A DNA stretch of 64,000 nucleotides from Ambrosia x helenae (Eukaryota > Streptophyta > Magnoliopsida > Asterales > Asteraceae), in assembly GCA_030844895.1 (NCBI GenBank), contig CM061226.1, positions 100,229,292 to 100,293,291 on the forward strand, read 5' to 3'. Below are positions 43,554 through 54,837 of the stretch, one piece after another. The position numbers and the translations under genes were made by a program. Numbering within the stretch: the first letter of the stretch is position 1; every line of letters begins with the position of its first letter. The notes under the pieces are model-generated. The model was not told the origin of the DNA, searched no databases, and saw nothing but the letters and a program-made list of their open reading frames with translations.

Positions 43554-45577
43554 TTATTTTTGAATATTCTCATCCGGATGATCCAGTAAATTCTGGTACT
43601 CATGATATAGCTTCTCAAGCATCAAACTTTCTTCATCTTTTGACATAACTAAATCGCAACCGTCCATTAAAAACCCATCATCCGATTGACCGTCAATCAT
43701 GCTCGTTCCTTCAATTTCAAACAAAGGCATCTCGTTTAGCAAAAAAAAGTCAAAGCCAGCGTCTTCAAAGTCAAACATACAACTCGACGATGCACCACCA
43801 TCCTCAATAGAGGAAGAAGAAGAGGAACCAGAGTCAACAAGTTTGACTTCCTTTGACATTTGTTGACTCGTGGTTTCAACCTTCTGATCGTTTAACATTT
43901 TCTTCTTTTTAATGTTTTTGTTTTTTGTGGATTTGGAACCGGTAGTTTCAACGGTTTTACGAAGGTGAGCGTTCCAGTGGTTTTTGATCTCGTTATCTGT
44001 TCGCCCAGAGAGCTCGGTGGCTATTAAAGACCAACGGCTACCGTGTAGAGAATGTAGTCGGATAATGATGTCGTTTTCGTCGGAGGTGAAATTTCCTCTC
44101 TTGATACCTGGCCGAAGATAATTCATCCATCTCAACCTGCAACTCTTCCCGCATCTAAGTAGCCCTATATCCATAAAAAAAAAAGTCATTCATATTTGCT
44201 AGTACCATATGATTATCATACTAAACCAATATCGTCCTAACAAAAAAGGCCCTAAAGAGATTTTTTTACAAATACTAGTACCATATTGTTACCATGCTAA
44301 ATACTCAAATGCATATATGCTTACCAAACAAATAAGTACAATATTTATTTTTATGATTACCGGTACCATAATGTTGTACTTACCAAACAAATAAATATAT
44401 ACAATACTCATTATGTTTAGACTATCCGGAGTGGTGGGGGAAAGAGGGGGATGAAGCGTCATGTGGCACTTGCGGAACTCTTATGGGGGGGAAAATTGTG
44501 GGGAGTGGAAGGGGGGGAAGAGGGGGGGGGGAAGAAAATAATATTATATTGTGTTAAAGTTAAAAAAAACTGACCAATCATGAAGTGCCACGTGTCCAAG
44601 CCATTTGCTCCACGCCGGTGACTTCCCCCCCCTTCCCGCCCCTCTCCCGCCCCCACTTCGGATAGTCTTATGATTTTCAGTTTTGCTCGTACTATGATGG
44701 TACCATACTAAAATCATACCGACTAACGGAACAAATAAATGCATAGGATATTCATTTTTATGATTTTCAGTTTTCCTAGTGTCATACCAGTACCATATTA
44801 ATACCAGACTGATGCTTATTGAACAAATATGAGTACACTATTCGCTAATGTGTGGTAGCCTACTTGGTAGAGACACAAGCCTCTTAAAAAGAGGTCTCAA
44901 GTTCAATACTTTATCAAGGGAATATATAAATAATATTGGTGTAAAAAGTAGTGGAGAGTAACATTAGCTGTTTAGAAAATCAGCACGTGTTCCTACCGTT
45001 TGCCTTCGACACATTTGGATCCCTAGTTCCTGAGGTGGTTCGCTTCTTGGAGCGGGTACAAAAGGTGGTCCATAGTGACTCGCAGAGCCTGAGGAACCAA
45101 GGGCAGTGGCGGACCCAAGAATTTTTTTTATGGGGTGTGGAATCTCTAAGCCACTGGGACGTTTATCCATCAAGTGGCACGATCGGGTCGACTCGTATAC
45201 CAAAAATAACAATACTAAAATTATATAATAAACAAAAGGAAACCAAAAGCCAAAAGTAATTTAAACATCATTACATATGCATAACAAAATTCTAAAATCT
45301 AAAGTTGTGGATACATCTCGGCTAATCGTAGCAGTTTTGGAACATCAAACGCACCAAAATTATAACAAGGGCTCAAGCTATTAATATAAACAAGTAATTC
45401 AGATGTTACCTCGTTAAAATGGTTTTCAAATTCTTGGATTTACATATCTAGAATCGAACTGAATAGCTATATTTATTTGAATTATCTACATTAGACTATA
45501 GTCTCACTCATTTTACTTGATCTTATCTAAATGATATATTATTAAACCTTATAATAAATAAATAAATAATTAATAGA

Positions 45578-45622
<45 letters not shown>

Positions 45623-46362
45623 TATACTCAGTTAATCCCACCTATAGCAAAGTTAAGGTAGGGTCTGAGGAGGGTAAGATGTAGACAGCCTTACCTCTAC
45701 CCCTAAGAATAGAGAGACTGTTTCCAGTGAGACCCCCGGCTCGATGTGGTTTGGACAAATAAATAATAAAGTAAAAAAGAAATTAAATAAAAAGAGAAGC
45801 ATATTAGAAGTTAACTTGACTTTGTCTGTCACTATACTTTTACATATTTTATCTTCTTGCACTTAAAAAAACAAATAGCTCATATTCTTCACATCAAATT
45901 AAGAGAGACCTGCAACCTTTCCACCAAGTCATTGCTTGCTAGAAAAAAAAAGGGAAAAATATATACACACTAATCTTTCTACCAAACGTATGGATTACAG
46001 ATTTAGCTTCAAGACTTATAAAGGGGAGAGGAAAGTTTATTTCCTTGTTTTTCCTCGGTTTCAAAAATCCAAGGGGTGTGATTGAAGATTTTTATGGAGT
46101 GCGGACCGGATAAACGCATATACATAAGCACTAAAGTTTATTTTTTCAATGTGGGCGCCCGCACCCCTTGAACAGGGTGTGTGTCCGCAAATGACCAAGG
46201 GTTTGTATTTAGTAAAATATGTTTTGCGATTAAAAAAGGATAGCGGCTCAACTTGTTACTTGCTTACCTATTATTCAGATGTAATTTGGCTTCTTTCATA
46301 TTTGGTAAAAGAAAATTAGTTGTTTAAAAAAAAGAATACAGGATTCGTTTATATGATATCCA

Positions 46363-46461
<99 letters not shown>

Positions 46462-46688
46462 TTCAAAACGGTATTCCTTCTTTGTTTTAACTCATTTTCG
46501 ATTTCTGTATTTTCGGTACGATTTGCATTATAACATAAGAAGCAAAATAATGTACCAGCTTTGGATGGCAATGCTCGCCATTGACCTTCACCATGAGTTT
46601 GAATGTACTCAATGAGGAGTTTATCTTCATCGGAGGACCACGCACCACGGTGTAAACCAACCTTCGAACAGCAGGGTGTTCTTCCCAT
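43554..46688 (-). CDS. R2R3-MYB transcription factor, two exons: complement(join(43554..44164,46556..46688))
   Basis: The spliced CDS is 744 nt, 247 residues. Exon 1 (46688-46556) starts MGRTPCCSKVGLHRGAW and ends after the first base of codon 45 at GCTG|GTACAT. Exon 2 (44164-43554) follows ATATAG and restores KAG|LLRCGKSC, the classical first-intron site of plant R2R3-MYB genes. The usual second intron in R3 is absent. R2 has W17, W37 and W57; R3 has F70, W89 and W108, with TDNEIKNHWN, so it should bind DNA in the nucleus. The bHLH-contact motif [D/E]Lx2[R/K]x3Lx6Lx3R is only partly kept: Ile follows Asp76 and Glu95 replaces the last Arg. R3 is unusual in having HGSRW for LGN[R/K]W and LSGRTDN for LPGRTDN. 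The C-terminus has a Ser run (SSSSSSIEDGG) and is acidic, as in activators. The subgroup is unclear. I start at M46688 because the upstream in-frame extension is unlike any MYB. Confidence 0.88.
44420..44667. mobile_element. Tourist-like MITE, 248 bp, in the MYB intron
   Basis: GACTATCCGGAGTGG and (reverse complement) GACTATCCGAAGTGG are terminal inverted repeats, and the 3-bp TSD TTA is at 44417-44419 and 44668-44670. The interior is G-rich on one side and C-rich on the other, and could form a strong hairpin. Confidence 0.85.
44853..44915 (+). mobile_element. SINE-like tRNA-derived head in the MYB intron
   Basis: GGTAGCCTACTTGGTAGAGA contains an A box, AGAGGTCTCAAGTTCAATAC a B box, and the intervening CACAAGCCTCTTAAAAAGAGG has an anticodon-arm-like layout. 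No clear 3' tail is seen, so this is probably a decayed tRNA-derived SINE. Confidence 0.5.
45104..46193. mobile_element. hAT-type element, 1090 bp, in the MYB intron
   Basis: CAGTGGCGGAC at the left and (reverse complement) CATTTGCGGAC at the right, with an exact 8-bp TSD ACCAAGGG (45096-45103, 46194-46201). There is no transposase ORF. A SINE fragment with an ATG/CAT tail lies inside. Confidence 0.85.
45578..45760 (-). mobile_element. SINE fragment (TS-like) with (ATG)n tail
   Basis: On the minus strand the block GGAAACAGTCTCTCTATTC, then GTAGAGGTAAGGCTGTCTAC, then CCTCAGACCCTACC, ends GGTGGGATTAACTGAGTATA and runs into (ATG)n. This resembles the body and 3' end of plant TS/Au-type SINEs, whose tail is normally (TTG)n. 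The tRNA head is not clearly visible. Confidence 0.5.
46364..46459. repeat. (TTA)n microsatellite in the MYB intron
   Basis: About 32 uninterrupted TTA units. The poly-Ile ORF read through it on the minus strand is not a protein. Confidence 0.97.
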
Positions 46689-47015
46689 TGCAGACGGCGG
46701 GTAGTGGTGGCAAACGGTGGAGAGGAAGGAGGAGACGGTGGTGTACGTTGTTTGTCTGATTGTGTGATGTAGTAAGAGACCACGACCACTTCGTGGCCTT
46801 TTAAACACCTTTCTGAATACTTTTCACGTTTTTATTTTCATTCATGATTGATTGCTAATTAATAATAAAAAATACACAGTATACTATATTATCTTTTTGG
46901 TCAATGTAAACAGTATTTTTTATGTTTATACTACTATAGAGTGGTCCTCGGGTGTTTTCAAGAGAACATTCTATTTTTTATGTTTTTACTCGTTTTTCTT
47001 TTTAAACATTATATA
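46689..47015 (-). promoter_or_regulatory. MYB 5' flank: putative leader and core promoter
   Basis: About 330 bp separate the MYB start codon from the Helitron end at 47016. No convincing TATA box is seen; GTTTAAAAGG near 46800-46809 (minus strand) is the best candidate. Next to it CCACGACCACTTCGTGG is a palindrome-like word. If the leader starts near 46780, the Helitron lies roughly 230 bp upstream. Confidence 0.3.
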
Positions 47016-47412
47016 CTAGCTTATACCTCGGGAGCGTCCCGGATTGAGAAATCTAAGTAAAGTAAATAAAATTAGAAATATTTAAACTATAAAAATGGCA
47101 TCTATGTATCAACTTATATTAGATTCTTTAAAAAAATACCAAAAAATCCATTTCACCTTACAACATCAACACATAAAACAAAATATTAAGATACCAAGCA
47201 CTTTAAGAGAACATAGATTGTTTAGCACCAATACATCAAGTCAAAGGTCTTTAACTGCATAAAATAAGATTTAAGCTATTTTAGAATATGGTAGAAAAAG
47301 AAAACATACTAATTACCTGTTGGAGAACATCCCGGATTGAAATCTAATATGACATAATAAAATATCTAATATGACAACATAATTAATGACTTGCCAATAT
47401 ATGATTAATGAA

Positions 47413-47461
<49 letters not shown>

Positions 47462-47906
47462 TTAAACAAATCTCTGCCATAAGTTATCATATTCTAATAT
47501 AAAAAAGGGTAATTGGGTCGGGTATAACCTAATCCCAGTCCCGACCCAAACCCATAATTTTTTTAAAACTAATTTCAAACCTGACACAATACCTGTCGAG
47601 TTACAAAAAATAGTCGTTTTTTTTCTCCGTTTTTTATAGCACTATGATACTCGTTGGAAAGATCATAAAATGCTCGTTAATTTGGTGTAATTTTTTTCTT
47701 TAAAAAATCTCGTGTATAAAAGATATTAACGTTTAAAAGTTATGGGAGGAAACATTAAAGATAAAAATCTAATTTTGTTTTTAAATTATTATTTTCCTAA
47801 AATAAAGGTCTTGCCACATGGGATGACACATGGCACACTCAATAAAGAGAATACCCTCTTTGAATGTCATGTCATTAAAATGGCTTTGGTTTATTATATG
47901 TATAGA
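47016..47906 (-). mobile_element. Non-autonomous Helitron 1, 891 bp
   Basis: On the minus strand it starts TCTATACATATAATAAACC after an A and ends with the hairpin CCGGGACGCTCCCG, then AGGTATAAGCTAG, followed by T. These match Helitron rules: 5' TC, 3' hairpin plus CTRR, insertion between A and T, no TSD. It contains an (ATT)n run at 47413-47461. No Rep/helicase is present. Confidence 0.75.
47413..47461. repeat. (ATT)n microsatellite in Helitron 1
   Basis: About 16 ATT units. Confidence 0.95.
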
Positions 47907-48202
47907 TAATTATTAGCTGATTACCCCGGGATTGTCCCGGGGTTAAAAAATCTAATATTACTTAAAAAAAAAGATAAAAGAAGTAAACAGTCTCAACCTC
48001 TTTTAATGTTAAAGAAAGTTGTTCTAATGTTTATACTATCAAAAGGGTTCTCATGTTGCGTTCCCAGCAAATTAAAAAATCTCAACCTCTTTTAATGCTA
48101 AGCATATCGTTATAGCACATAAACATGGGCAATTCATATATGTAATAGTAGGTTCAAAAACATATATACTATCATAACATGATTAGTGACTTGCCTATAT
48201 AT

Positions 48203-48834
48203 TAGGGGTGAGCAAATGTCGGTTCGGTTCTTACATATAACCGAAACCGATAACCGAAGTTCGGTTTTAGGAAAAAAACCATAACCGAAACCGATCGGTT
48301 AAGTCGGTTCGGTTAATATGTCGGTTATCGGTTCGGTTTCGTTATGTTCGGTTAATATCCAAACATAAAACTTGTGCAAAATTATAAACTTAAAATAGTT
48401 AGTAAATTGTTTGGATCTTTTTCAAGAATACAAATACGCATGAAAACGCAAGAAAAATACATGAAAAACCGAGGAAACAAATAAAAAAATTCTTCAAATA
48501 TATGGATATACATGAAAATACATGAGTTACATAAAATATATATTTCAAATACATAGATATACATGAAAGGTACATTAAATATACCGAAAATACATGAAAA
48601 TATGTTCGAAATACTTGGATATATGTATGAAAAATACTTAAGTATATAACTATCGGTTCGGTTTCGGTTATTTCGGTTACGGAATAAGGGAAAACCGAAA
48701 CCGTAACCGAATGGTTCAGTTTTGGCCATATGTTAACCGTAACCGATCAGTTAATTCGGTTTCGGTTATTTTCGGCTCGGTTATCGGTTTGATTTCGGGT
48801 TTTTTCGGTTATCGGTTTTCGTATGCTCACCCTA
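48203..48834. mobile_element. hAT MITE, 632 bp, with CGGTTCGGTT/AACCGAAACCG arrays
   Basis: The TIRs TAGGGGTGAGCA and (reverse complement) TAGGGTGAGCAT match the hAT type. An exact 8-bp TSD CTATATAT lies at 48195-48202 and 48835-48842. Subterminal regions are dense arrays of CCGAAACCGA-type words on both sides, possible transposase binding sites. The 115-aa minus-strand ORF is a by-product. Confidence 0.9.
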
Positions 48835-49113
48835 CTATATATAATTAAGAAATTACCTAAATACATTGTGTTTTTTTTCTGCATGAACAAAAACTCACTA
48901 AAAAACATTTTTTTCGTTTTTGTATAGCACTATATATGGTGCTCATTGGAAAGATAATAAAGCGATCGTTAATTTGGTGTAATTTTTTTTCAAAAAAATG
49001 TCATACATAAAAGTTACTAACGTTTAAAAATTGTGAGTGGAAAATAAGAAAAAAAATAAAGATAAAAATATTAATTAACATATTTGAAATTTTAAAATAA
49101 TTAATAGTTCACT

Positions 49114-49785
49114 TGTAACGCCCCAAACCTCGTAAAACTTTGTAGTTATTAAACTATATGAAACATGGGGGCTTAACAAATGGATCAATGAAACACGTAG
49201 CTAGCACATAAATAATCTCGGTTGCCCCATCAATAACGAACATATGTTAAATTAATACTAGAAGTTATGTGTTAATGAATTATTACAATGAATCGCTAGT
49301 AAGGGGGCTGATTATGACAATGTGGCAAAGATTGAAACCTGGTGGGTCAAAACAAAAGTGTGGGTGTGAACACACACACACACTGGAAGTCGATTAAAAC
49401 CCACCAAAAACACACACTTGAAGAGCTCTCAAGAAATCAGCCCCAAATCTTGCCAAAATCAAGAGTTCCTGCATATGCATGATGAAAATTATTATCATCT
49501 AGTGCTCTATTCATCCTAAGGTAACTCTAGACCCTTTTATTTCATCCAAAACTATGGTATTTGGAAGATGGTGATTCTAAGGTTTATATAAAAGTGTGAT
49601 TTCTTAGCATATATAGGTTTCTATGTGTTTACTAACATCAAAGAAACTATGATATGTGATAAAAGTTATATATTGCTTGATTCATGTGATTTAATTGAAA
49701 CTTCAAGTATGTAAGAAGTGGGTTTTTAGTGCTAGACAAGAACCACACTTAGAGACTTGGGAATCATGTATAAATGTTGATGTTT

Positions 49786-49821
<36 letters not shown>

Positions 49822-51506
49822 ATGATTTGATGGTGAAATCAATATTTGATTGTGTAAGTAAGGCTATGGTAAAGTCATGAAATCTAAAAAGCTTAGAAAA
49901 GCTACTTATAAAATTGTGCACTCGAGGTGTTCGATAAAATGCTTGAATGAATGAAATTTCATGAAAATATATGATAATGATATAATTGATATATGTGTTA
50001 AATTCGTTTTATGTGGAACCATGAAATGGACGCACAATGGATGAATAACTAAACACCTATGCGTATATAGCATGAAATAGGTGTGAAGTCGGAAAGCTCG
50101 GGAACCAAGGGAGGTAAAAGAATTAATGTTAGAAAGGCCGCGAGTAAGGTAAGTCACTCGATGACTTAATTCTTAATATGTCTCTAGTATGTTTATATGC
50201 TTAATTATACCTTTGTATATGCATTTGGGAATTAGACATTGAAATGTCACAAAAAGAAGCATAAATAAGATACACGATTCATAGAAGATTGCCTTAGATG
50301 AAGGATGTTAATATCCCATTTAGACTATCGGGTCAATTGGGTAAAAATGCTAGATAGACAATAGCTTAGGCCATGAGTTAACCTTAAGCCGGTAACGAAA
50401 TCGTGCTAGTTGCTTGAGTGTATTCATAGGCTCAATGTTATCTACCTCAAGCTAGTCTAAAAGCAAAAAGGGCGCGAGCCAAGGTAAGTCATATCTATGA
50501 CTTTGTAGGATATATATATATACATATATGCTCATGTTGGGTGTATAAATCATGGGTATATCTTTAGATGAGATGAGATTGTGATTTCCAAGGGTCATAA
50601 GAAAACATCGTGTTTAGATCACGTTGCAAGTCATAGTGACCGAGCGAACAAGACCGAGAGAAATGGCACATGTGGCCATGGACACGAGGCATCGCAAACC
50701 CGGTATAATTGCTTGGGCGGAGGTCACCTAGTCGAGTTGAGGCTTGATAAGCATAGAAAAATCATTACTAGGCCTTGGAAATCATAAAATCTTAAAAACT
50801 TGGATGTATGCAAAAGTTAACGAGTCAACATATTGATGGACATATAATTCAGGGTTCTTGGGTTAGAAACCGAACAAGGAATCTAAACATATCTTTAATC
50901 ATGTAAGAGGTACGTATTATGACCCATTAACAAGTCCCAAGAATCCCCGTAAATGGCCTTGAAGCTGCACTAAAAGTGTAGCTTGGTGCAAGAAAAAAGG
51001 GTAGTTTCTAACAGCAGGTTTACCCGCCCGGGTAAAACACTCACCCGCCCGGGTAAAGGTTCTGATAAAAAAGGGTAGTTTATAACAGCAGGTTTACCCG
51101 CCCGGGTAAAGGTTATGTAAAAATAAAAACTTCATTTAATTATTCTTTCAATACTAGACATTCATAATAACGTATTAATGGGTTATTTCCTCGCGTTTAA
51201 CCCTCAGGTACTCTATTATACTGAATGGATGATGATCAAGAATTGAACAAAGATCCGAACGCACAAGACTCGTCCGCTTCCGCAACTTTTGAGCTAAAAG
51301 GGTTATAAACTTAGTTTTGGAAGGTGCCATTGAAAACGTTTTCGCTATTAAAATCATCGTACATATGTTTAAACCATGAGATACATGTGCAAATATTTTG
51401 TCAAAAACTCGTTGAGCTCTTAATGATGAAATCTCAAACTTTCAAATTAAGTTTATTAACTCGTATTTCTTCTCGTAATACCGCTTTAAACGGGGTGGGT
51501 CTTACA
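49114..51506 (+). repeat. 5' LTR of the LARD
   Basis: 2393 bp. It contains a (TA)n run at about 49783-49819 and GC-rich repeats TTTACCCGCCCGGGTAAA at 51020-51110. The ORFs at 49906-50157 and 50581-50787 recur in the other LTR and are not genes. Confidence 0.92.
51020..51110 (+). repeat. ACCCGCCCGGGTAAA repeats in the LARD LTR
   Basis: The palindrome-centred word ACCCGCCCGGGTAAA occurs three times here and, with one extra unit, at 59650-59765 in the other LTR, interleaved with AAGGGTAGTTTATAACAGCA. It is a GC-rich island in AT-rich DNA. Confidence 0.8.
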
Positions 51507-51508
51507 AG

Positions 51509-51522
51509 TGGTATTCAGAGCC
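51509..51522 (+). promoter_or_regulatory. Primer binding site of the LARD (iMet-like, one extra T)
   Basis: TGGTATTCAGAGCC lies two bases after the LTR. It equals the tRNA-iMet site TGGTATCAGAGCC with one T inserted. Confidence 0.7.
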
Positions 51523-52284
51523 CAAGGTTAAACGAGTTAAGCGTTCGGTTCAAGCTTGATCATCAATCCGGTAAGGAATTTATTTCCAAAAATAATTTAA
51601 TCTAGTTGATTAGCATTATATATCACGATTGAACATGAGTCAATCAGGAATTAAATTTGGAAAAGGTACAATGAGCCATAGAACCCAAATATACGCCAAT
51701 TACACGGTCATGGTGAGCTAAGGCTCAGCCGAACCGGAAATTAGGAAAAGATGCTAGGAATACTCAAAACTCGAACAAATGCCAATCACACAGTCATGGT
51801 GGGCTAAGGCTCAAACGGACCGGGAATTGGAAGGCATGATCGCATCAACAAGACTGCGCGATCGGATAAAACATAAATAGCTTAATAATGCGGGTATACA
51901 GATATACATTAGACAAACTGACAAGAATGTTTTTATTAAACAAGATGCATGACCAGAAATTGTCCACTTGGAGAGTACCGTGGTGATCGCGATAAGATCA
52001 CCGTGTCATGTGTGGATTGCTTACCCTGGCCAGGTAAGTGTTAAACACATGGTGCGGTGGGCTTCTCATGATCTACACGTCTACCCTTCACGTGACAAGG
52101 ACTAGGTCAGGGGAGAAAGGCATGTTAACTTCTCTAAAAATATAACTCGCAAGGTCATATAACAAGGAAGTATTGCCAAACAACTTAAGAGGCCGGGTAG
52201 ACCGGGTAAGTAAAACCAATGCATAAATGATCACGGGGTCATAGAGCCAAAGGTATTACCACAACGGTTACACGGACCAAGGTA
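51523..52284 (+). other. LARD internal region, non-coding part
   Basis: No ORF or known domain. A loose duplication is visible: CACGGTCATGGTGAGCTAAG near 51700 and CACAGTCATGGTGGGCTAAG near 51789. Confidence 0.55.
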
Positions 52285-53080
52285 AGACTTGAACCTTAAT
52301 GAAAGGTTAAGTCATAACTAAACTCAAACCTTTATAGAAGGTTAATTCGTAAATAGACTTGAACCTCAATCAAAGGTTAAGTCATAATTAAACTTAAACG
52401 TTTATAGAAGGTTAATTCATAAATAGACTTGAACCTTAAGCAAAGGTTGTCATAATTAAACTCGAACCTTTATAGAAGGTTAATCCGTAAGAAGACTTGA
52501 ACCTTAATCAAAGGTTGAGTCATAATCACATTCGTACCACAATAAAGGTTAATCCGTATAAAAGACTTGAACCTCAATCAAAGGTTAAGTCATAAACACA
52601 CTCAAATCTTAATCTAGAGTTAACCCACAAATGGACTAGAACCTTAATCTTGGGTCAAATCATAAATGCGCTCAAACGATAACCAAAGGTAAATTCCTAA
52701 ATGGATTTGAACCTTAATCAAGGGTTAAATCACAATCACCTTTGAGACTTAATCGAGAATTTACTCATAAGTAGACTTTAATCAAAGGATCAAGTCATAA
52801 TCGCATTTGAACCTTGAGCAGAGGTTAAACCGTAAGTGGACTTAGACCTCAATCAAAGGTTAAGGCATTATCAAATCGAACCTTAATCGAATATTAACCC
52901 GTGATTTGACTCAAAATCTAATCAGAAGTTAAGTCGCAAGCAAGTTGAACCTTAGCCAAAGGTAGACTCGTAACTAAACACAAACCTTAGTTAAAGGTTA
53001 ATTTTCAGAAAAGAATCGGGCCTTAATCAAAGGTTAAAGCGCAAGTGGACTTGAATATTAAACAAAAGGTTAAGCCCTAA
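52285..53080 (+). repeat. Tandem array of about 70-bp units in the LARD
   Basis: The word AGACTTGAACCT starts units at 52285, 52355, 52425, 52493 and 52563 (periods 70, 70, 68, 70), and the array decays to about 53080. Each unit has two half-repeats (GACTTGAACCTTAATCAAAGG and CTCAAACCTTTATAGAAGG type) with GGTTAA and AACCTT opposed. Confidence 0.88.
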
Positions 53081-53904
53081 GCAAAGCCAATTGACATTCA
53101 AATGATTACCCCTATGCAAATATAGGCCTCATATGAAGGTAAAACCCAACCAAGGATGAACCTAGATCAAGGATAGGTTATAGCCAAACATAAACCATAA
53201 CGAAATCGTTAAAGCCTACCAACAAATGTGAACTATACGTCACACTAATCATATTAAATTCGTGAAAGCCTATGAGCAAATGTGAACTAAGCGTCACACT
53301 AATCAAAATGAATTCATGAAAACCTACGGGCAATTGTAAACTAAATATCACACTAAATCATAATGATCCGTGAAAGTTCATGGATAACCAAGGACCACGC
53401 GTCTCGCTAATTTGAAATGCAAACGAGAATAGAACACACGGGGAAAGTGTGAACTATGATTCACACAAAACTGAGCTAAAAACATGGTTTTATACCGTAA
53501 AATGACGTGTTAAATAAAAGAAGAAATTAAACGCTAAATCAAAAGGGGGCTCGTAGGAGACCCTGGAAACCGGAGGTGCCTCCGCACTAGAGAGACTATC
53601 CTAGCCTCGAGCAAGGATGGTGTGGGAGTAAACGATGATCGATGTGGTCTAATGAAGGCCTGTCAAAAATGAACAAAGCGAGATAAACCTCATGGGCCTT
53701 AGCACATGGTGGATCAACGAACAATCTGAACTCTAAATCATATTGATAGCTGTGAGTCGCAGAAATGAAGGCAATGCCTTCATAGCAAACCAAAAGCGGT
53801 CTGCTGGACTACTATGCATACGAATACTAAATAAAGAAAACATAAGTGAATAGACTCGTGTGAATAAACATGGTAATGTAACACCATGAAGCGAAGACAA
53901 GTAG
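53081..53904 (+). other. LARD internal region, further weak repeats
   Basis: 53210-53400 has about four loose repeats around GTGAAAGCCTA...CAAATGTGAACTA...CGTCACACTAATCA. The rest is unique non-coding DNA; the 65-aa minus-strand ORF at 53596-53793 has no recognisable family. Confidence 0.5.
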
Positions 53905-54300
53905 AAAAGTGCAGCGAAACGCTACACAAAAGTGCAGTTAAACTCTACTAAAACGCTGCTGAATCATGGCTGAAAATGCTGCACAAAAGTGCAGCTAAAC
54001 TATACTAAAATGCTGCACGAAAGTGCAGCGAAACGCTGCGGAATCATGCCTGAAACGCTGCACAAAAGTGCAGCCAAACTATACTAAAACGCTGCTTAAT
54101 CATGGCCGAAACGCTGCACAAAAGTGCAGCCAAACTCTACTAAAACGATGCACGAAAATGCAGCGAAACACTGCTGAATTGTGGTTAAAACGCTACACAA
54201 AAGTGCAGCCATAACACTGCTAAAACGCTGCACAAAAGTTCAGCAAAAAGCCGCAAAAACGTGGCTGAAATGTTGCATAAAAGTGTTGTGAAACGCTGCT
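53905..54300 (+). repeat. Hairpin-rich repeats GCTGCACAAAAGTGCAGC in the LARD
   Basis: GCTGCACAAAAGTGCAGC or variants, a perfect 7-bp stem with an AAAA loop, recurs about eight times. Copies are separated by CAAACTCTACTAAAACGCTG and GAATCATGGCTGAAA words. Confidence 0.88.
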
Positions 54301-54824
54301 GAAACGTATAAGTAAATTCGTGTAGAATCATATCTTATTATATGAGACAACGACTAATTCATAAAAAGGGGCCCTTGAGCCAGAAGCCTTGGCGAAAAAA
54401 AAAAACCCTTACATCCGGAGTGGATGTCACTCCGGATAGTCACTAACACAACTGAATCCGATGCGCGCCAAGACGTGTATAAACAATTCTAAGCAAGATA
54501 AATGAACAAAGTGTAACACTACGTCCGTAGTAGCCTAAGGGTACCAAGCTAACCAGGACACCTAAGGGTGACTAAATTAAATAGTTGCATGTGTGGGTAA
54601 AACCATAGCGAATAATTAAACCCGAGAGGAAAGAACAATGTCAATTGGTAACACCTTGTTGGAAGATGGAAGAACATGAGATTAGAATCCTAAGACACGC
54701 TCTTACGAGATTCTTATCAAAAAGGTTATGTGTAACTAAAGCCAAAGGATTAGAACTTTTTGGATAAGGGGTAGAATCCCAACCGATTCGGTATACGTCC
54801 GGTTTCAAGGACGAAACCCTCTTT
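54301..54824 (+). other. LARD 3' internal region, nothing recognised
   Basis: Non-coding. The longest ORF (minus strand, 54641-54967) crosses into the LTR and is chance. Confidence 0.5.
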
Positions 54825-54837
54825 AAGGTGGGTGGAG
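54825..54837 (+). promoter_or_regulatory. Polypurine tract of the LARD
   Basis: AAGGTGGGTGGAG precedes the 3' LTR start TGTAACG at 54839. Confidence 0.7.

Larger units (their letters stand above)
44165..46555 (-). other. Intron 1 of the MYB gene, enlarged by transposons
   Basis: A 2391-bp intron, GT at 46555-46554 and AG at 44166-44165 on the minus strand, phase 1. It holds a Tourist-like MITE (44420-44667), a SINE-like module (44853-44915), a hAT element (45104-46193) with a SINE inside, and a long (TTA)n run close to the donor. Introns at this site are usually short, so most of its length is inserted DNA. Confidence 0.82.

Noticed and set aside
46296..46808. 170-codon minus-strand ORF as the full first exon of the MYB gene
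   Set aside because: Residues before MGRTPCC are unlike any MYB and the tail reads through the intron into a poly-Ile (TTA)n run. The real exon is 46688-46556 with a GT donor.
50581..50787. 68-codon ORF repeated at 56295-56501 as a conserved gene
   Set aside because: The two copies lie at the same place in the two LTRs of one young element, so identity reflects recent duplication and not coding constraint.
53905..54300. Repeated ORF (for example 54023-54214) as a repeat protein
   Set aside because: The frame exists only because the repeat unit lacks stops in that phase. It sits in a non-coding LARD interior.
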